Source of the DNA: Cavia porcellus
Taxonomy: Eukaryota; Chordata; Mammalia; Rodentia; Caviidae
Direction: 5' to 3'
Assembly: GCF_034190915.1 (NCBI RefSeq)
Contig: NW_026947484.1
Span: 81,043,982 to 81,107,981 of the forward strand
DNA: 64,000 bases
In this document: piece by piece, positions 46,046 to 59,150 of the stretch
Layout: each line of letters opens with the position of its first letter
Position numbering within the stretch: position 1 is the stretch's first letter
Notes under the pieces: model-generated
What the model saw: only the letters and a program-made list of their open reading frames with translations
Told to the model about the DNA's origin: nothing
Databases searched by the model: none
Position numbers and translations under genes: made by a program

Positions 46046-46699
46046 CCAATGCTAATTAGTTGGAAATTTCTTGTTTAAACTTGATTTTAATAAAAAAAAC
46101 AAAAGTAGTGTATAGAAAGAATCCATGATTTAGTTACTTCTGAGAAATAATACTTCAGTTTTCATGTTTTCATATGCTAAAAATAATATATCATTATTAC
46201 AAGACAATAACCATTAGTTCCTGAAATAGAACAAAACCATTTTTATATACTGTCAAAAGTCCTGTTTGTATATAATTAAGGGCTGAAGAGAAGGGTGATT
46301 CAGACTTGATCATAATGAATAAATTTTAGGTTTTATGATACTTAATCTCTATAGTGACACTCATTTTTCTTCAATATAATGCTAAGTAAACCCCAAACTG
46401 AATAACCACAGACAGGGAACCAAATCAAATTATAAACACAAATGTAATTAAAATTCTATGCCATAACATTTTCTTTTGTCATATAAAACATTATGTGTAA
46501 GAAACATATATCTTTTATATTATGAGCTATTTATCCTCACTTTATTGGGGAAAAAAGCCTAATTGGACATATTAACTATTATTTATTATCAGCCCTGGAT
46601 AGGGAAAAAAGTCACAGAAAATGTGGTTGAAAGGAAAAATGCACAAACTTTCAAGAACAACACTGGCATCACTGGCTATCAGTCTAAGAAGGCCATAAA
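46046..46699. other. AT-rich, no gene recognised
   Basis: Nothing nameable seen in this stretch. Confidence 0.35.
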
Positions 46700-47465
46700 C
46701 TCTCTACCTCAAATAAAGTAAAAATTAATTTCAGGTGAAGCAAAGCCCTAAATGAACTATATAAAATGATGAATATAAGTAAAACGTGGAAATTATATAA
46801 ACTTTGGGAGGTAAAGACCTTTTCAACAAAAGCTAATTAAATTTTGTAGTGATGTATTTTATACATGAAAAATAAAAGGCCTACCAGTTCACATCCATTA
46901 GTATGACTACTATCCAAAATGAACAAAAATTAAAAATAACTACTGTTGGCAAGGATATGGAAAAATTTCATTCCCTTTGCACTGATGGTAGAATGTAAAA
47001 TGTTGCAGCCTTGTGGAAAATAATATGGTGACTCTTCAAAAAATTAAACATAGAACTAATGTATGATATACAAATTCCACATTAGGACATATATTCTAAA
47101 GGAATGAAACAGGAACTCAAACATTTATCTATAACAGCAAAAGGATACACAATCCAAATGTGTATCTATGCGTGAGTAGGTAAATAAAATGTGACATATT
47201 CATACAATAAGGCCTTGTTTAGCCTTAACGGGGAAAGCAGTTCTGATACATGCTACTGTGTTAAGTGAAATAAGCTATCATGCAAGAACAAATACGGAAT
47301 TCCACTTACATGAAGTGAGTAGAGTAGCCAAATTCATGGAAACAGAATAGTGGCGGCCAGGAACTATGAAAAATGAGGAGTGAGTCAGTGTTTAATGGGA
47401 ACAGTTTCAGTTGTAGAAGATGAATGTGTTTTGAAGATGCTTGATTATGATGGTTACATAAGGCA
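46700..47465 (+). mobile_element. L1 3' fragment
   Basis: It runs from the C-terminal end of ORF2 (AAGACCTTTTCAACAAAAGC) into the 3' UTR: CAGTTCACATCCATTAGTAT, GGCAAGGATATGGAAAAATT, CATAGAACTAATGTATGATA. It ends near GATGGTTACATA. Same orientation as the long L1 that follows. Confidence 0.75.
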
Positions 47466-47484
47466 GGACAAAAGAGAGACAGGA

Positions 47485-47665
47485 TGAAGAAGCCTTACCA
47501 CCAGGCTGCCTGGATTGGAGTCTTACACCATTACTTACTAGCTTTGTGATCTTGGATAAGTCTCTTAAACACTATGTATCTCAGTTTCCTGATCTGTAAA
47601 ATATGCATTACAATAGTAACACCCCCGGGGTTGTTTTGAGAAATTCATTATTAATGAGAATAGCA
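47485..47665 (+). mobile_element. MIR SINE
   Basis: CTGCCTGGATTGGAGTC, TTACTAGCTTTGTGATCTTG, TATCTCAGTTTCCTGATCTG and GGGGTTGTTTTGAG follow the MIR consensus in order. Confidence 0.88.
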
Positions 47666-48029
47666 TGCGGGAGCAGGAAGTTGAATTTGAATTGAAAATG
47701 CACCCATTTTTTTAATCTAGCAATTTCACTTTCCAGTAGTCCGGACTCAATAAAAAAAGAAGTTTTTGCTCTTCTCTCTCTTTATTTTTCATCACCACCA
47801 TCATCATTGATATGCACCTACATTTTTGATATGGAAAAATCTAAAAAGTGAAAAAAAGGCAGTTTTTAAGGTATAAGGAGGACCAAGTGGAAGGAGAGCA
47901 GTGAGTGCCAGCAACTCAGCTTCTTCAGGACAAACTGTCTAGAGTCTGGAAAATAATAGCTGGGAGAGGAGAAGTGAGAAGAGGGTACAGGGGAACCATG
48001 AGGGGACTGACAGAAGAGAAGCCAAGAAA

Positions 48030-49980
48030 ATAAAATAAGTGACAGAGAAGAGGCCTCAGAGGAGACCCGATGGCAACACTGCTAACAGCAGCTGGCTAGC
48101 TGCCAACCAGAAGCAAAGTGAAATCAACAGCTCTGCCTACATTAAACAAAGTACATTGGGATCACAAGAAGCTTACATATTTGGACACAGCAGGAAGAAT
48201 GTGACACCCTGCTTCCAGAGTCAATATTTGGTGAGTGACTCCAGTACAAGCACCCGATGACACAATCATGTGGAGCAGGAGCAGGCAGGGGCACCATAGT
48301 AGGGAAAGGCTAGGTGTTTGAACCTGAGTCCCAGAACAGCCTTTGGCTGCTTCACATAACCAAATTCCCAAAGTGAATAAGGGAAAAACAGTCTCCAGAG
48401 ACTGCCAGCCATGAGAAAACATACTGGGAAGAGTCTAGGTAAGAGGGGACTGGCGATCACAGGCTCAGTTCCAGCAGACAGATGCCAGTTTCAGTCTGAG
48501 CTATGCAGGATTGAGATGTCACATAGGCACCGCATTCCCACTGCTAAAGGGTGACCCGAAACAGAGTCTTACATTATTTGTTAACTAACCCTGATAGATA
48601 CCATTGTAACAGGTTAGCCTGCTGTTTCAGTGTTGGATTACAGGGTAATAATCCTTATTCAGGAAAATTTAGCATTAGTGAACTCATCGATCAAATCCAC
48701 CATCACACCCAGGAAGACAGCAAAAGTTCCTAACCCAAGGACTTGGACTATATCAAACACTGTACGAATGCCTGCAACCTGGCAGAAAGAGGTCCTGAGT
48801 TTGAGATTACTTCATTATTGTGGAGGAATCAGAGGAGTTACTGGGGTGTTATCATTCAAACTCTCTAGGAAAGAAGCTACTCAGGAATCATATAAGCAGT
48901 GTGTCATTGGAATATCTAATCTATGTACCCGTTGGACTTCTTATTGATCTAAAGTTTTGAATGTTTCTTGAATGGTTTAGTAATGTGGGGTTATGTTATG
49001 TGCTTATTTATGGTTTCCTGTGTTATTACGTTGTTACTCATACATTTGCTCTGATTTAAAGGTATCTAAGATTTCTCACTTATCTCAGTCTTTACCTTGC
49101 TTATTCACTTCAAACCCTTGAGACAATATAATTAATGTATTTCTTTATTCTTTTTCCAAATACATAATAAGCTCCTTCCAAGTTTTTAAGTTCCTCATAC
49201 TTAGTTCCCTCAAAGTCGCTCCTATCTTCATTAGTATAATCACTTGACCCTTCCTGTCCTAAGTCTTTGGCTCTTCTTTATTTTACCCAACTTTCTGTAT
49301 TCCCTATAAGCAAGTTCTGATAACTACATATCTTTCCTTAATCACAAAATGAACCCCTTTCTCCCATATCTTGCCCTTGTTACCACAAAATATTCTCTGA
49401 GGAAATATTTTTAATACTAAACCTTCAACTCAGCTAAAATAAAATATAATAATCTTGTCTCCTCATCTACCACTTCCCTGCTTCAAACCTTCCCCTAAGT
49501 GCCTAGCACTACTCTTTCAACACCTTCCCTTCTCACCACCCACCTCAGCTACCTCAGTGAAACCACAGATTAAAATAAACTGTCATAGTGCGCATAGAGA
49601 CTATACAAAGGGGAAAAGAATTAACCGCAAGGACTATCATATAGAAGTGTTGTAAGTTTGAATTTGTAGATAACACTGTAAATAGAAGGAATTCTTTTGG
49701 CAAAACAGAGCATCAAAATCACTTAAAGTAAATAACAGGAGTATGAAGGAGCACTGGACATACAAAGCTGGAAATTATTCATGGGGAGGCAACATCCTAC
49801 TAAAAATCCTCATATAAGCCACAGACTCTCCTCACTTCTTTAGTCCTCAACCTGCAGTACCCTCAAAAACAGGAGTAGAAAAAAGATATAAGATCTTTTT
49901 AAAAGATATAATAAATAGATATAGATATAAGTAGAAGAATGGGGAAACAAACAGAAATGATACAGCAGCAGATAAAAAGA
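48030..49980 (+). mobile_element. 5' part of a long L1, without recognisable ORF1
   Basis: This region leads directly into L1 ORF2 and shares its last 350 bases (about 49550-49880) with 22200-22558. I infer L1 5' UTR plus residual ORF1-equivalent sequence, but see no ORF1 protein signature. The small frames at 48039-48260 and 48630-48947 are not supported as proteins. Confidence 0.45.
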
Positions 49981-49984
49981 TGAT

Positions 49985-52900
49985 AGTGAATAACTAACAT
50001 ACCTCAGTCATATCTCTCAATGTTAATGGCCTCATCCATCCAATCAAAAGACCCAGATAGGCAAACTGGATGGAAAACTAGAATCCAACAATCTCTTGGA
50101 TTCAAGAAACTCATCTAATTCAAAAAAATATACTCATAGGCTAAAAATTGAAGGACGAACAACATTTCATGGACTAGTAGCCTGAAACAAGCAGGAATAG
50201 CAGTTTTAACATCAGATATGGTAAAGTTTAAAACTGATTAGAAGAGACAAGGTCACTACATGCTAGTTAAAGAAACAATCCAAGAAGAGATTACACTGAC
50301 AAACATATGCATCAAAAGTAATGGGGCATCTATCATCATAAAACAAAACTGCTGATCTTAAAAGGTCAAATAACATAAGCTCAATCATAGGATGGATTTT
50401 AACACTGCACTTTTGCAGATCCATTGAACAAAACACCAATATATTTCAGGGCTGAACCAAACCCTTCAACAGATGGACTTAATAGATATATATAGAGTAT
50501 TCCACCCCTGTAAAACAGAGTATAGATTCTTTTCAGCAGGCCATGATACTTTTTTCAAAATTAATCACAAAGTAGTCCTCACACCCTGTTTAAGTAAATA
50601 TTTAAAAAATTGAAATCACCCCATGTACACAGTTAGTTTACTGAGCAATGAAAACAGAAGTCAATGACAGAAGAAATTTTGGAAAAAGTACTAGCTTGAA
50701 AATGAACAATATACATCTAAACCATACATCCAGAAAAAAATCAAAAAACTTAAAAATTTCTAGAAGTTAATGACAATGACAGGACAACTCATCAAAACCT
50801 GTGGGACACTATAAAAGTAGCCCTAAGAGGAAAATTAAATGTATTCAATGTTCACAATAGGAAAAGAGCAAGCCCAAATAAACAGCCTTATATGAAATCA
50901 TAAGATACTTGAGAAGCAACAACAAACCATCCCTAAACTAAAATTAAGGAGAGTAATTATAAAGAGGAGAGTGGAAATCAATGAAATTGAGACCAAAAAA
51001 CCCTGTAAAAATAAATCAAAAAATCGAAGAGCTGGTTCTCCAAAGGAGTAAATAAAATAGATCAGCTGTTAGCCAGATTCACTAAGAGAAAGTGAGAAAA
51101 GACATCAATGAAATTAGAAATGAAAAGGGTGAAATTACAGCAGACACTGTCAAAATCCAAAAGAGAGTAACTACTTTTTAAAAAACTATATTCCAACAAG
51201 TTAGCAGACTTTGAAGAGGACAGATTCCTAGACATATTAAAAACTTAACAAAACTAACCCCAGAAGACATAAATATGTTTAACAACCTAATGAATTTGAC
51301 TTACTAGTAAAGAATCTACTAACTAAAAAAATCCTAGGGCCTGATGGATTCACTGCTGAATTCTATAAATCTATAAAGCATGTTAAATCACCAATACTTC
51401 TCAAACTCGTCAAAGAAATCAAAAGGGATGGAGTGCTCTCAGACTCATTTTTGGAAGCTAGTATCACCCTAATTCCCAAACTGGATAAAGACCCAACTGA
51501 AAAAAGTATAGGCCAATCTCTTTAATGAACATCAATACAAATATATTAGCAAGAAGAATGTAGCACATTTTCAAAAAGATCATACATCATGGTCCAACTA
51601 TGTTTCACCTAGTAGATGCACAGATGATTCAACATATATAAATCAATAAGTGTAACATCATACAAACAGAAGCAAAGTCAAAAACCACATGATCATATCA
51701 AAAAATGCAGTAAAAACCTTTGACAAAATCCAACATCTTTTTATGATAAAACCTGACAAAAATATGTATGGAAGGATCACACCTAAGTAGGATAAAGGCT
51801 ATCTATAACAAACTAATAGCCAGCATCATACTAAATGAGTAAAACCCAAAAACATTCTCACTAAAATCAGAAACAAATAAAGGATGTCCATTATCACCTC
51901 TTCTATTCAGCATAAAACTTAAAACATAGCCAGAACAATTAGGCAAGAAAAAGAAATAAAAATGATTCATATAGGAAAGAAAAAACTCAAATTATCATTA
52001 TTTTCAGATGACATGATACTTACATGCTTACATGGAAGTCCCAAAAACTCTTAGAATTAATAATCAACTTCAGTAAAGTATCTTAATAGATCAACACACA
52101 AAAATCGTTACCATTTGTGTACACTGACAATGAACAGGGTAAGAAAGAAATTATAAAAATGATACCATTCACTGTAGCTTCAAGAAAAATGAAATTTGTA
52201 GGAATTAACCTAAAGGAAGTAAATTCTACAAAGAAAATTATAGTAGTTTGAGTAAGGAGAGTGAAGAGTCCATCAGAAAATAGAAGGATATCCTCTGCTC
52301 CTGGATAAGCAGAATCAATATTGTTAAAATGGTTGTACTTGCAAAACTGCTATACAGATTTAGTGCAATCCCAATCAAAATACAAAGAGCATATTTTACA
52401 GATCTAGAGAAAACAATCCTAAAATTCCTAAGAAACCAAAAGAGACCTAGAATAGCAAAGGTAATTTGGGGCAATAAGAGTAAAGCAAAGTAATACCTGA
52501 CTTGAAGCTGTATACTGTAAAACAGTAGTGACAAAAACAGCATGGTACTTGGACAAAAATAGATATGTGGATCAGTGAAACAGAATTGAGGATACAGAAA
52601 CCTCTCCAGACATACTTAACTATTTGGTCTTTGACAGAGAGTCCAGAAGCATATGTTGGAGAAAAGATAGCCTATTCAATATCCTGCACTAGAAAAACTG
52701 ATTTTCTATTTGTAGAAAAATAAAACTGGATCCTTATCTCTCATCATATACTAAATTAAAATAAAAATGGGTCAAAATCTAAACATTAAAACAAACTTAC
52801 TGAAAGATAAAATAGATAAAACACTTGAAGATATAAATGTAGAAAAGATTTTCTAAACCCCTCAATTGTGCAAAAATTTACAAATGGATTACATCAGACT

Positions 52901-54050
52901 AAAAACTTCTGTGCAGCAGAAGAACCAATCACTAAAATGAAGAGACAACCTACAAAATGGTAAAAAAATAAAATAAAATAAAATAAAATTGCAAACTACT
53001 CATCAGACAGAGGACTAATAATTAAAATAAAGAACTCAAAAAAATTAAATGACCTAAAATTAATGACTCAGTCTAGAAATGAAGAAGAGAAATTGAGAGA
53101 TATTTCACAGAAGAAGAAATACAGATGGCCAATAAATACATGAAAAATGTTCAACATCTCTGACCATTAGAGAAATGTAAACACTAAAATTCCTCCTTAC
53201 TCAAGAAACAATGGTAATCATTAGGAAATCAAACAATGACAAATGCTAGCATGACTGTGGTGAAAAAGTAACTCTCCTGCATTGTTTGTAGGAATGCAAT
53301 GAACAATCATTATTGCAGTCAGTGTGAAGATTTGTCAAAGAACTGATATTAGAAATTCCATATGACCCAGCTATGTCTCTGCAAAGTATCTTCCCCAAGG
53401 AGTTAGTGTCATCATACCACAGTGACATATGCATACCAATGTTCATAGCAGCACAATTCACAATAGCTAAATCCTTGACGCAGACCCAACAACAAATGGC
53501 TGAAGAAAATATAATATTTATATATAATGGAATACTATTCAACTGTAGAAAAATGGTACATTTGAGACATATAGGAAAATTTATGCACTTGGAAAACACA
53601 ATGTTAAGTGAAATAAATGAGACAGACAAATTTAAATACCATACAGTATCTCTCATTTGGGTGAGGTAAAGTACAAACAAAGAAAATAAAAGACAGATAG
53701 AAAAGGACAGGGTACAGATCTCTTGCAATAGGAAAGTGGTTCAGGGGAACAAAGGGGAGGGTAAGGGGAGGGAAGGAGGAGTGAGAAAAATAAAAATGTG
53801 CCATGTATAGGAATCAAACAACCCCAATTACTGTAAACACTATATGCCATAACACGAGCTAAGGCAAATGATATCAAGAAGTACGAAAAAGAGGGTAAGA
53901 GAATCAGAGGTGGAAGGAGTAAAGGAATGGAAGGGGAAGAGCATTAAAAAAATAAAAAATAAACTAGTATGTACATGTAACCACTCCCCAAAATAATTGT
54001 AAGCTATGAATTGCAAACATGTACTACTAAAGTAAAATTATTAAAAAGGC
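49985..54050 (+). mobile_element. L1 ORF2 (broken) and 3' UTR
   Basis: ORF2 begins near 50010 with an SLNVNGLIHPIKRPR-like endonuclease start. The palm has a FSDDMIL patch at 52001-52022, where L1 reverse transcriptases normally show FADD. The 3' UTR contains purine-rich stretches (53740-53945), and the tail ends TGTACTACTAAAGTAAAATT near 54045. An (AATAA)n tract lies at 52965-52990. Numerous stops make it inactive. The open frames on the opposite strand here (52238-52543, 53246-53728) are antisense shadows. Confidence 0.85.
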
Positions 54051-55236
54051 ATAGTCTGTTACCATTTGTTATTTGTGTGCATAGACACATTCATATACAT
54101 ATATATATATTTATATATGTCTACATATGTATATATTTGAAAGACCAAGAAATCAGTAACTGCAGTTGTAGCTGAGAGAGTAAATCAAGTGGTTGGGGAC
54201 AGGGTTAGAAGTTTTCATTATATACCCCTTTGTTCTTTTAGAATTTGGATATATGCACACATACTAACTTTAAAAGCATAATTTTTATAAAGAGAGAGAG
54301 ACAGAAAGACAGACAGACAGACAGAGCCCTTAACTTCTCATTTCAGAATGAATCTATACCCAGGCTTCCTGGAAAGTGAGATGTCTGTTTTCCTGCCTAT
54401 CAGGGCCATGGATATGACATATTAGAATATTTATACAATGAAATATTCTGCAGGTTTTACAATAACTGTCCACATTGAAAAACCTATCCACAATACTGGA
54501 AAATGTTGAGACATAGGGTCAAGTGCAAAAGCATAATATAAAACTTTATGTAACATGTAGAGTAATAACAACTAGGTAAACTTAAAAAAAGTAGCACAAA
54601 GAAAAATCTAAAAGAAGCATTAAGCATGGTTGTATTGGAGTAATACTACATCAGTCTTTTCATTCTGTACACATTTTTATGTACTTGTTATCTATGAATA
54701 TGATTTTTCTTTTTTCCCCTTAATTCTTTTCTTTTCCCTAGTTACTTTTCCCCCTTGAGCAATTTCTTACAATATGTCTTTTCTTTATAAAAAATTATAA
54801 GTAAGTTATCTGGGCTCTGAGATTAGATACAATTCTTTTTATCTATTTAAAATAAACCAGTAACACTTTACAAAAGAATAAATTCACATTGCTACTGGAA
54901 ACCAAAAAAAGAACACCAAACAAGCCAGAAATATGATGATATTTGGAAACAGATGCATTTGGAATGATGGTAACATGAAAGTAGAAAAGCTTATAACCTA
55001 AAATGGGTTCAGGGGAGGATTACTATGCCATAAGAATGCTGGAGAATCTCAAACCTTAGGATATAATTAAATAACTATGTATGTAATGACAAATGATATC
55101 ATCCCCTCCAACATGCATAGAGGTGGCAGGATTTGTCCTCAAATTTTATTCAGAGTGGAACATCTCTTGGAGGTAGCTTCTATTCTAGGGGATTGAGTCA
55201 AACAGAAAGAAATGATATTTTAATAACAGTTTCAAT

Positions 55237-55277
<41 letters not shown>

Positions 55278-55769
55278 GCTATTTCAGTAACTGTTCCAGT
55301 AACAGACAAGAGAGAGAGAAAAGGGTGAAGATAGTATCACTTCAGCCTGAAATATCCCATGATCCACTTTAGACTAAATTCTTGCTGTTTGTGGTGTTTT
55401 AAAGCCTATTTCTTGCTCACGCATCTTAAAGAGAACCCTTTTTGTTGTTTCATGTTGTTGATTCCATGAAGCCTAAGACAAAAAAATAAAAAACAAAAAA
55501 AAACTATAGCATCTATTTACATTAATTACTTAGTTCTGCACCATATCTCTGAATAGATAATAAAGGGCTATCAGATTTTTAAGGGAAACCAAGAACATTA
55601 ATACAGAAGAATCAGGATAAATACAGAGAACACCTGGAATGGAAGAAAAAAAATGTGTAATTCAGGACAGAAGAATACAATGTAATCTATGTGAGTGGTC
55701 TGCTTTCCCTATTCTTGGGTGTCTCTAAAGAGAAATTGTTTGCATGGTTTCTCTAACTGGCTTGTAGTT
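54051..55769. other. No gene recognised; microsatellites
   Basis: (TA)n-like tract at 54096-54130, (GA/GACA)n at 54290-54327, and (GA)n at 55240-55275. The (GA)n is flanked by similar words (TTTCAATAACAGA before, GTTCCAGTAACAGA after), a local duplication. The rest is AT-rich. Confidence 0.5.
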
Positions 55770-55825
55770 TTGTTGTTTTTGTGGTTACTGGGGAATTGAA
55801 TCCAGGGCCTTGCGCTGCTTAGCTG
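55770..55825 (-). mobile_element. Partial ID-like SINE
   Basis: TACTGGGGAATTGAATCCAG and GGCCTTGCGCTGCTTAGC are the complement of a B box and the middle of an ID element; the head is truncated. Confidence 0.55.
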
Positions 55826-56559
55826 CTTACGGCTTTAAAGTTCCCTTAAGGCAGCCCACAGAGGGAGTGATAACATCACAATAAAACCGCTGAATCATGT
55901 TGAATAAAGAATGCAGGCATAAAATTACAAACCATAGGAATTGACTGATACAAAGATCAAAATTAAACACAAAACTAGACGGTACTCTTGGAAGTCAGGA
56001 TAGTGGCTATTCTTAAGTGGGAGAAAGAACAGCGAGGTTTTGGAGTGGAGCTTAAGGAATACATTCAGACTGTGAAAATTAAACTGTACAATATAACATT
56101 TATAAAAGGCATATGAAATTAATCAAGAAGATATAACTTGAGAATCGGTGTAGCATTGGAATCTACAGAAAAATTGTTTGGAAGACAAGAATTTTATAAA
56201 TTATAAAAATAGAAGATGTAACTATTATTGTTAGACGTTTACAGATATAAGTAGAAAAATGTAGGAATGGTAGGATCTAAGTAATTAACAACCTAACAAT
56301 CATGTAGGTGTTATGCTCAATAAATTTAGAAAGTATTCTTTATAAATATTCAAGAAATAATACTGTAACTCAGTAAACCATCCTAATAAATTCTGCAAAG
56401 TAGAATTAAGATAGGCCATTTTTTTTTACAAAAAATGTAGTAAAAGTAGAAACTAAAACAACTAGATGATTATAAAAACTCAAGAAGATTAACTAAAAAA
56501 TTCAGATTAATTAGATAATTTAGTGGGATAAGTGAATGTAATATTGACATGCAAAAATT
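55826..56559. other. AT-rich, no gene recognised
   Basis: Nothing nameable found here. Confidence 0.35.
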
Positions 56560-57058
56560 AAAGATGTTGAGGGGGAAGATAATGGCACCTAGAGGTACCA
56601 GGACTCACAAGACTCATAAATGCAGATATCTCCAGGTACTGAGAAATAGGGAACAAACAAACACTCACATACAGGATGGTAATGTAAAGGAAATGCCCAT
56701 CAAATAAATTCCAGCATCAGAGACATTTAGAAAACGAACCTCACATAAATAACCTAATGATACATCTTAAGGTCCTAAAAAAGCAATAGCAATCCAAACT
56801 CAAAATACACAGAAAGAAACTATTAAGAGTGACATTCAAAGAGATTATGACTAAAACAAAAATTGAAAGGATCGATGGATGAGAGTTGGTCTTTTGAAGA
56901 GATAAATATGACTGAAAGAGCCTTAGTCAAACTTATCAACAAATGGAAAGAAAGTATTTATATCAGTGAAATTATAATGGAAAAACCGTCATTGCCAAAA
57001 ACTAAAGGATTACAATAAACTTACTTTAAAATTTATACACCATTTTCCTCCTTTTCCC

Positions 57059-57095
<37 letters not shown>

Positions 57096-57654
57096 AGCTA
57101 AGGTAGTTTTACAGTTAGTTTTTCTTAATTCATTAAAAAGAAACGTTTGTCCTAAAGCTGTTTAGATCATTTCTCATGCCTATATCTTGTACTCTGAGTA
57201 ACTACTACAAAGATAACAATACACAGTGTATTAATTATTGTAACTCACCTATTATTTTGAGTCTTATTTTTATTTTATTTAATAAAAAATGCATATTCCA
57301 ATAAATTAGAGAATCTAGAAAATGTGGTTAAATTCTTAGACACATTAATTACCAAAATAGAGCCAAGAAGTTATAAAAACGTCAAGTAAATCAACCACAA
57401 TGAAATAGTCAATAATGAAAAGTTTGAAAAGTCCAGAAACCAATGGATTCACTAAAGTCTTCTTAAAACTTAGAAAACTAATGCAAATACTCCTCAAACT
57501 TTTCCATGAAGGGAAAGGAAAAGAAACACTGCCAAATTCATTAGTGGAAGCTACCATTTTCCTGATATCAACAGTGGACAAAGGTGCAACAAAAAAAGAA
57601 ACTGAGGGCAATTTTCTCAATGTTCATAGATGCAAAAATTCTCAAGAAGATACT
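56560..57654 (+). mobile_element. Old L1 fragment (ORF2)
   Basis: Decayed reading of ORF2: a patch near 57420-57560 corresponds to the PETNGFTKVF and LLKLFHEGKGKETLPN region of the N-terminal reverse transcriptase. A (CA)n tract is at 57062-57093. It is split by the SINE block at 57655-57895 and resumes for about 90 bases. Confidence 0.65.
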
Positions 57655-57895
57655 TGGGCATGGTAGCACACACCTAAAATCCCAGCAGTTGCCGGGGATT
57701 TAGCTCAGCGGCCTAAGCACCTGCTTTGCAAGCGGGCAGTTGTGAGTTCCATCCTGGTACAAAAAAAAAAAAAAAAAAAAATCCCAGCAGTTGGGAGGCT
57801 GAGGCAAAAGGATCACCCTGAGTTTGAGGCCAAACTGGATTACATAGTGAGTTCAGGACCAGCCTCAGCTATTTAGTGAATCGCAAAAACAAAAA
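57655..57895 (+). mobile_element. B1-like SINE split by an ID SINE
   Basis: The 7SL-derived head (GGGCATGGTAGCACACACCT) lies at 57657-57676 and the remainder (GTTGGGAGGCTGAGGCAAAA onward) at 57790-57895. The ID insertion separates them. The B1-like element itself is inserted in an L1. Confidence 0.9.
57692..57778 (+). mobile_element. ID-type SINE nested in the B1-like SINE
   Basis: CCGGGGATTTAGCTCAGCGG head, GTGAGTTCCATCC B box, then poly(A). The perfect duplication ATCCCAGCAGTTG (57679-57691 and 57781-57793) comes from B1 sequence. Confidence 0.95.
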
Positions 57896-57985
57896 TACCT
57901 GCAAACATAATGAGAAAAATAATGTAAAAAAGTATACAACATGACCACATCATCTTATCCTAGAAGATTTATTACATGTCATGAA
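57896..57985 (+). mobile_element. L1 ORF2 continuation
   Basis: ATGTAAAAAAGTATACAACA and the following GACCACATCATC continue the ORF2 reading after the SINE block. Confidence 0.5.
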
Positions 57986-58379
57986 CTGTGCACTTAAGTG
58001 CAAGGACGATGCCACACTGACCATTTTTTAGACTGGTCAAAAGCAGTGGGACAGTCAATCCCAAAAAGGTATATTTCTTATCTCCACAGTTTAGCTTAAA
58101 CTTTAAAACCCCTACATATACCTTCTATTTACAGTACCATTACATGAATGGTTATTCATAAGCCAAATTATTTTATTTTATGGAAAAAAGATATGACAAA
58201 ATTTCATAACAAAATAATAAAAAAAATATAGTTAATACATTGTATATTGTTATCTTTAAAGTAGTTACTCAAAGTATGTATATAAAAATTTCTCCAATCA
58301 ATATTAGCAAAAATCTTTTCAGTGAACTAAGAGACACTATCAGTATAACTGACTTGCATTTTTTTCCCTTTTTCCTTCT
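57986..58379. other. AT-rich, no gene recognised
   Basis: No identifiable feature in this stretch. Confidence 0.35.
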
Positions 58380-59150
58380 GTTGTGGATTGAAAACTGATG
58401 GCAAATTTAAACATCAGCTGAATGGAGTTAGCGTGATGCTGAGCCTAGACGGCACCTGAGAACTGTTGGCAGCATAAAAAGACCTAAAGAGGAAGAGTAG
58501 CGTCATGGGTTCTCCTAAGTGTTGTGGTTGTTTGGTGATGTTGGCTCTCCTGTTGTCACTGGCTATCCTGGAAGAGCTTGCTGAATTTCTTTCCTGATAT
58601 GAAGCTGGCTGTTGTCATCATCAAAGGAGTTCAGGACCTTGTTGCTAATAATGGTTATGGTTCACTTTGGGGGAGCTCTGGTCCTTACTTTGAACATTGC
58701 TTCCTGGCTCCAGAGGGAAAGATGTATGCTGTTCAGTTTCCAGAAGAAGCTTGTCATGCTGGCTTCCTGATATGAACTTGGCTGTTCTCATGGTTGGAGG
58801 AACTCGGGACCTCATCATCACTGAGGATGTCTGTGGTGCTTTTGTGGGGAGCTCTGGTTCTTATTTTGAGTTGTTTCTTGGCTCCAGTGCAGAACCCTCA
58901 GACTGCTAGCATAGATCCTTCATCTGCTGACACAGACTTTTTAGCTTCCACCGCTGATATCAGGGCCTTCCAGCGCAGATCCATAAAACAGACTTGCATG
59001 AGACTCTGTCATGGGCCCAGCATCTCCAGTTGGACTCATGTTGGCATCGTCATAGGCTCTAGGTTTTCATGCAGGATATTGTCATGGGATCCAGGCCCTC
59101 AGCTGGATTCTCTAGTTCTCTAGTTGTGGACAGATTTCCTGCACTTTCTC
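58380..59150 (+). repeat. ERV-L LTR-like block with internal tandem duplication
   Basis: The right part (CTAGCATAGATCC, TGCTGACACAGACTTTTTAG, CAGCGCAGATCC) resembles the middle of the LTR at 21178-22075. A unit of about 174 bp is repeated: TTCCTGATATGAA begins at 58591 and 58765, and both copies end in a GGCTCCAG block (about 58705 and 58880). The open frames at 58578-58909 arise from this repeat and are not genes. Confidence 0.5.

Noticed and set aside
53246..53728. 160-residue minus-strand frame
   Set aside because: It is antisense to the L1 3' end. Such frames are common in L1 and lack support.
58578..59123. Overlapping plus-strand frames of 65 to 109 residues
   Set aside because: They stem from a tandemly duplicated LTR-like segment, share no frame between copies and have no recognised domain.
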